A stretch of 46,270 nt of DNA from Rhodospirillales bacterium 69-11 (GTDB lineage: Bacteria > Pseudomonadota > Alphaproteobacteria > Acetobacterales > Acetobacteraceae), in the NCBI GenBank assembly GCA_001898425.1, contig MKTV01000029.1, positions 1 to 46,270 of the forward strand, read 5' to 3'. Under the pieces are notes generated by a model, which was given only the letters and a program-made list of their open reading frames with translations, was not told the DNA's origin and made no database searches. Below, piece by piece: positions 43,080 through 46,270 of the stretch. A program made the translations under genes and the position numbers. Within the stretch, counting starts at the first letter, position 1; each line of letters begins with the position of its first letter.

Positions 43080-44462
43080 TCAGTGCGTCAGCGGGATCGC
43101 GTGGCCGGTGTCGTAGGCGGTGATCGTCACGGAGCCCGACGGCGTGCCGGCCAGGTTGTCGGTGACATACAGCGCCGACTGGCCGGCAATGTGCAGATCG
43201 CCCACCAGCGTCGAGCCGTTGTAGAGGAACATCTCCCCGACGGTCGGCGCGCTCATCTTGAACACCGCGCTCGTCGCCTGGGTGCTGTCGAGCGTGATGC
43301 TGCTCGACGCCCCGAACCCCGTCACCGGCGCCATGAACGACATCGCCGTGCTCGGGCGCGCCGCACCGTCACCGATCTCCAGATGCGCGGAGGTGAGCTG
43401 GATCGTCTCGCTCGTCGGCGCGCTGGCCAGCACCAGGTTGCTGTTGCCGGTCGCCACGATCGTGCCGGTGCCGGTCAGGGCCCCGGCGGTCAGGGCGGCC
43501 CCGTTCAGCGTCATGGTGGAATCGTTCTCCAGCCGGCCATGCGGCAGCCCCGCCGTGCCGGTGGTCTGCACGGTCAGGCTCGATCCCGCGTTCAGCGTGC
43601 TGGGACCGCCCACCAGCAGATAGCTGCCCGATCCGGTGAACTCGCCCACATACAGCGCGCCCGACAGGTTGAGCCCGGTCGTGCGCACCACGTCCTGCTG
43701 CTGCGGGTAGCCGAGATAGAGCGACCCGGATCCGCTGATCCCGCCCAAGGAGAACGTGCCCGCCTGGGTGAATTGCAGCGTCCCGCCATTCAGCACCATC
43801 GCGACGCCCGTCGCGTCGCCAGCGGCGACCGAGACCTGGCCGAGGCTGCCGATCACCGCGGTGTCGCCGGCCTGCGGCACGCCCATCGGCGACCAGGCGC
43901 CCTGGGTGGCGAAGCTGCCCGCGGTGCCGGTCCAGCTGCGCGTCACGTGCAGCACGGGGCTCGCGGTGCCGGCGGCCTTCCACGTGTCGGACGGCTTCGC
44001 CTTGCTCCACCATAGGTGATCGGCGTTCTCCTGCCAGATGCGGCCGTTCGCGTAGGCGATCTCGACGACCCGCGCGCTGGACATGTCGGTGACGCCGTTC
44101 AGCGTCACATGCCCGGCCGAGATGCCCCAGAAATTGCCGCTCGCATCCATGACGGTGCTGGCCGAACCGGCCACCACCACGCTGCCGGAGAGCGAGGCAT
44201 GCTGGTTGGGAATCGGGTCGATCGCGGTGCCGGTCGGCGGATACCAGGCCGCGCCAAGGGACGTCTTGCCCCACCAGAGGTTATCGGCGTTCTTCTGCCA
44301 AACCGTTCCGTTCTCGTAGGCCATTTCGATGACGTTGGACGTTCCGGCATCGACCACGCCGTTGACGGCAACGCGGCCGCCGACGATCGTCCAGACATTT
44401 CCGTTTGAATCGGTGATGGATTGGCCAGGACGAGAAATGATCGTGTTGTTCGGAGATGACAT
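43080..44462 (-). CDS. surface-type repeat protein with duplicated N-terminal modules and beta-helix-like body
   Basis: The 460-residue product has two tandem modules of about 85 residues at the N-terminus (about 6-85 and 88-170). Each has the pattern SxTVxDxxGNxWxIxxGxVxxN, GVxDxxSxxVxExAYxNGxxWQxNADxLWW. The rest is rich in Gly, Ser, Thr and Asn with short strand repeats (GTLQFTQAGTFSLGGISGSG, ALTAGALTGTGTIVATGNSN), as in right-handed beta-helix passengers of adhesins. There is no Sec signal and no visible beta-barrel, so export by a type I system is possible but not shown. The ATG at 44462 has GGAAG four bases upstream. Codon use looks less GC-biased than in neighbours, which may point to transfer. 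Confidence 0.75.
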   Translation of the reverse strand: MSSPNNTIISRPGQSITDSNGNVWTIVGGRVAVNGVVDAGTSNVIEMAYENGTVWQKNADNLWWGKTSLGAAWYPPTGTAIDPIPNQHASLSGSVVVAGSASTVMDASGNFWGISAGHVTLNGVTDMSSARVVEIAYANGRIWQENADHLWWSKAKPSDTWKAAGTASPVLHVTRSWTGTAGSFATQGAWSPMGVPQAGDTAVIGSLGQVSVAAGDATGVAMVLNGGTLQFTQAGTFSLGGISGSGSLYLGYPQQQDVVRTTGLNLSGALYVGEFTGSGSYLLVGGPSTLNAGSSLTVQTTGTAGLPHGRLENDSTMTLNGAALTAGALTGTGTIVATGNSNLVLASAPTSETIQLTSAHLEIGDGAARPSTAMSFMAPVTGFGASSSITLDSTQATSAVFKMSAPTVGEMFLYNGSTLVGDLHIAGQSALYVTDNLAGTPSGSVTITAYDTGHAIPLTH

Positions 44463-44540
44463 GTTGCTTCCGCCGATTGCTACAAATGCAAGTCGTTACG
44501 GAGGGTCTAATGTAGTCACGCGTGTGGACGCGCTCACGAC
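44463..44540 (-). promoter_or_regulatory. AT-richer upstream region of the surface-type protein gene
   Basis: The 60 bp before the ATG at 44462 are clearly less GC-rich than the surroundings. On the coding strand they contain TACATTAGACC and TTGCATTTGTAGCAATC, where promoter elements could lie. Exact -35/-10 boxes cannot be fixed. The rest of the gap to 44745 shows only a GC-rich hairpin next to the aminotransferase stop. Confidence 0.3.
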
Positions 44541-44709
44541 GGAGTGAGCAAAATCCTTGTGAAGGGAAGTTGGCCACGCGCCCATTCCATTACACAACCA
44601 GCATAGCCGCGCGGTCGCGCGAGGCGCCGGGCCGGGGCGGATCAGGGCAGGGGATTTGCGGCCGAGGCCGCGGAGCGGGGCGATACGGCGTCGGGGCCGC
44701 TCGGCGGAA

Positions 44710-44739
44710 CGCCCCCTCCCCAGCGCGGGAAGGGGGCGG
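44710..44739 (-). terminator. GC-rich hairpin just downstream of the aminotransferase gene
   Basis: On the coding strand CCGCCCCCTTCCC pairs with GGGGAGGGGGCG around a short loop, seven bases after the stop codon. It resembles a single unit of the palindrome doublets at 5738 and 13857. There is no T-tract, so it may be a 3' stabilising repeat rather than a true terminator. Confidence 0.4.
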
Positions 44740-44745
44740 ACACGG

Positions 44746-46155
44746 TCAGCGGACGACGGCGATCTGCTCGCGGCGGACCTGGACGGTCAGCTCGTCGAGC
44801 GCCTTGCCGACTCGGTCGAGCATTTCACCGATTTCGGCCTTGGTGATGATCAGCGGCGGGCTGAAGCACAGCGCGTCGTTGACCACGGAGCGCGCGATCA
44901 CGCCGTGCTGCTCGCACAGCTTGGTCAGGCGCGCGCCGACCTTGGCGGCGGGGTCAAAGTTCTTGTGCGCCGCCTTGTCGGCGACGACCTCGACCGCGGC
45001 GATCAGGCCGGTGCCGCGGACTTCACCCACCAGCTCATGGTCGGCGAAGCGGCGCCGCAGCTCGCTCTGCAGGTAGCCGCCCACCTCGGCGACGTGGCTG
45101 CCCATGTCGAGGTCGTCGTAGATCTTCAGCGTCTCGACCGCGACCGCGGCGGGCACCGGGTGGCCGGAATAGGTGAAGCCGTGGCCGAACGTGCCGATCT
45201 CGTGGCTCTGCTTGGACAGGCCCTCGAACACCGTCTCGTTCACCATCACCGCGCTGATCGGCAGGTAGGAGGACGACAGCGCCTTGGCGCAGCTGATTAT
45301 GTCCGGCTTGATGTCCATGGTCTGGCTGCCCCAGTAGTTGCCGGTGCGCCAGAACCCGCAGATCACCTCGTCGGCGACCAGCAGGATGTCGTACTTCTTC
45401 AGGACCGCCTGGATCTTCGGGTAGTAGCCCTTCGGCGGGATGATCACGCCGCCGGCGCCCAGGATGGGTTCCGCCCACATCGCGGCGATCGTCTCCGGGC
45501 CTTCGGCCAGGATCAGCTTCTCGAGCTCGTCGGCGCAGCGCGTCGCGAACGCTTCCTCCGACTCGCCGGCCACCGCCTCATGGTAGTGGTGCGGCGTCAT
45601 CGTATGGATGAAGCCCGGCAACGGCACGTCGAAGGCGCGGTGGTTGACCGGCAGGCCGGTCAACGAGGCGGAGCCGATGGTGATGCCGTGATAGCCCTTG
45701 CGACGCCCGATGATCTTCTTCTTCTGCGGCCGGCCATGGGCGTTGTTGTAGTACCAGACCATCTTGATGGCGCTGTCGTTCGCTTCCGACCCGGAGTTCG
45801 CGAAGAACACCTTGCTCATGGGCACGGGCGCGCGCTGGATCAGCATCTCGGCCAGCTCGATCATCGGCTCGTGCGACTTCGCCGCGAACGAGTGATAGAA
45901 CGGCAGCTTGCGCATCTGGTCGGTGGCGGCCTTCACCAGACGCTCGTTGTCGAAGCCGAGGGCGGCGCACCACAGGCCGGCGATGCTCTCGATGTATTCC
46001 TTGCCGGTGTCGTCCCACACCCGCACGCCCTTGCCGTGGGTGATCACCACCGGGCCGACTTCGAGATGGGCCTTCAGGTCGGTGTAGGGGTGCAGCACGT
46101 TCGCGATGTCGCGGGCGGCGGCGGAATTCGCGCCGGAGGGCGGGGGCGGTGCCAT
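44746..46155 (-). CDS. class III PLP-dependent aminotransferase (omega-amino acid/diamine:pyruvate type)
   Basis: The 469-residue product is a fold-type I class III transaminase. FANSGSEANDSAIKM (118-132) binds the cofactor phosphate, GYHGITIGS follows, Asp262 in VADEVICGFWRTG contacts the PLP nitrogen, and Lys291 in SCAKALSSSYLPISA forms the Schiff base. The length and the start (VLHPYTDLKAH, GKGVRVWDDTGKEYIESIAGLWC) match transaminases acting on beta-alanine, taurine or putrescine with pyruvate; the exact substrate cannot be read from sequence. The ATG at 46155 has GGAGG eight bases upstream. No operon partner lies in the window. Confidence 0.93.
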   Translation of the reverse strand: MAPPPPSGANSAAARDIANVLHPYTDLKAHLEVGPVVITHGKGVRVWDDTGKEYIESIAGLWCAALGFDNERLVKAATDQMRKLPFYHSFAAKSHEPMIELAEMLIQRAPVPMSKVFFANSGSEANDSAIKMVWYYNNAHGRPQKKKIIGRRKGYHGITIGSASLTGLPVNHRAFDVPLPGFIHTMTPHHYHEAVAGESEEAFATRCADELEKLILAEGPETIAAMWAEPILGAGGVIIPPKGYYPKIQAVLKKYDILLVADEVICGFWRTGNYWGSQTMDIKPDIISCAKALSSSYLPISAVMVNETVFEGLSKQSHEIGTFGHGFTYSGHPVPAAVAVETLKIYDDLDMGSHVAEVGGYLQSELRRRFADHELVGEVRGTGLIAAVEVVADKAAHKNFDPAAKVGARLTKLCEQHGVIARSVVNDALCFSPPLIITKAEIGEMLDRVGKALDELTVQVRREQIAVVR

Positions 46156-46270
46156 GATCTGGCCTCCTGGTGAGTAGTCCCGGAAAGCCGGACTGTAGGC
46201 CCTTCCAACCGATGACGGGAAGGGGAGGCGGGGGGTGTGGCACGCCGGCTCCGGACCAATTCGCGCGGCC

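Overview
The window is very GC-rich (roughly 70% by eye) and looks like the chromosome of an alphaproteobacterium. The best fit is Rhodospirillales/Acetobacteraceae. This rests on the collinear block trpB-trpA-accD-folC facing trxA-addA-addB-murU-(tsaE/amgK fusion), the alphaproteobacterial AddAB type, and families of GC-rich palindromic repeats in most intergenic gaps. The taxon is inferred from layout and was not tested by search. No rRNA, tRNA, CRISPR array, prophage or transposase gene is visible.

Layout. 1-4270: a repeat-filled edge, a secreted protein with internal repeats, a PaiB-like FMN-binding protein, a repeat element, and PEP carboxykinase. 4476-9091: the tryptophan synthase / acetyl-CoA carboxylase beta / folylpolyglutamate synthase operon, with a repeat doublet between trpB and trpA. 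9092-9925: repeats. 9926-19771 (minus strand): thioredoxin, AddA and AddB helicase-nuclease, the MurNAc-1-P uridylyltransferase MurU, and a TsaE/AmgK-type kinase fusion (cell-wall recycling plus tRNA t6A). 19924-23340: ferredoxin-NADP reductase, a small membrane-anchored protein, HisC and a DsbA-like isomerase. 23482-29776: signalling genes, namely a lone receiver protein, an OmpR/histidine-kinase pair followed by a DUF347 membrane protein, and a hybrid kinase.

29982-37611 holds the most unusual system. A small XRE-type regulator is followed by a six-gene hydrogenase-4/complex-I-like operon (HyfB, C, E, F, G and I homologues). The large subunit has lost the cysteines that bind the [NiFe] centre, while the small subunit keeps the four cysteines of its [4Fe-4S] cluster. 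No two-cluster ferredoxin subunit, hydrogenase maturation gene or HyfD is present here. This matches the poorly understood energy-converting-hydrogenase-related (Ehr) group, a probable ion-pumping membrane complex with unknown electron chemistry.

37577-46155: a sodium:solute symporter with its DUF3311 partner, a frameshifted BisC/DMSO-reductase-type molybdoenzyme, an orphan LivF-type ABC ATPase, a large repeat array, a surface-type protein with duplicated N-terminal modules, and a class III aminotransferase.

Repeats are the second theme. At least three families recur: (i) GC-rich palindrome doublets, one of which is translated as the N-terminus of AddA; (ii) GGCCGGG-type palindromes in arrays and in a long hairpin inside the Hyf-like operon; (iii) a 350-430 bp element with long terminal inverted repeats, present twice in opposite orientation.
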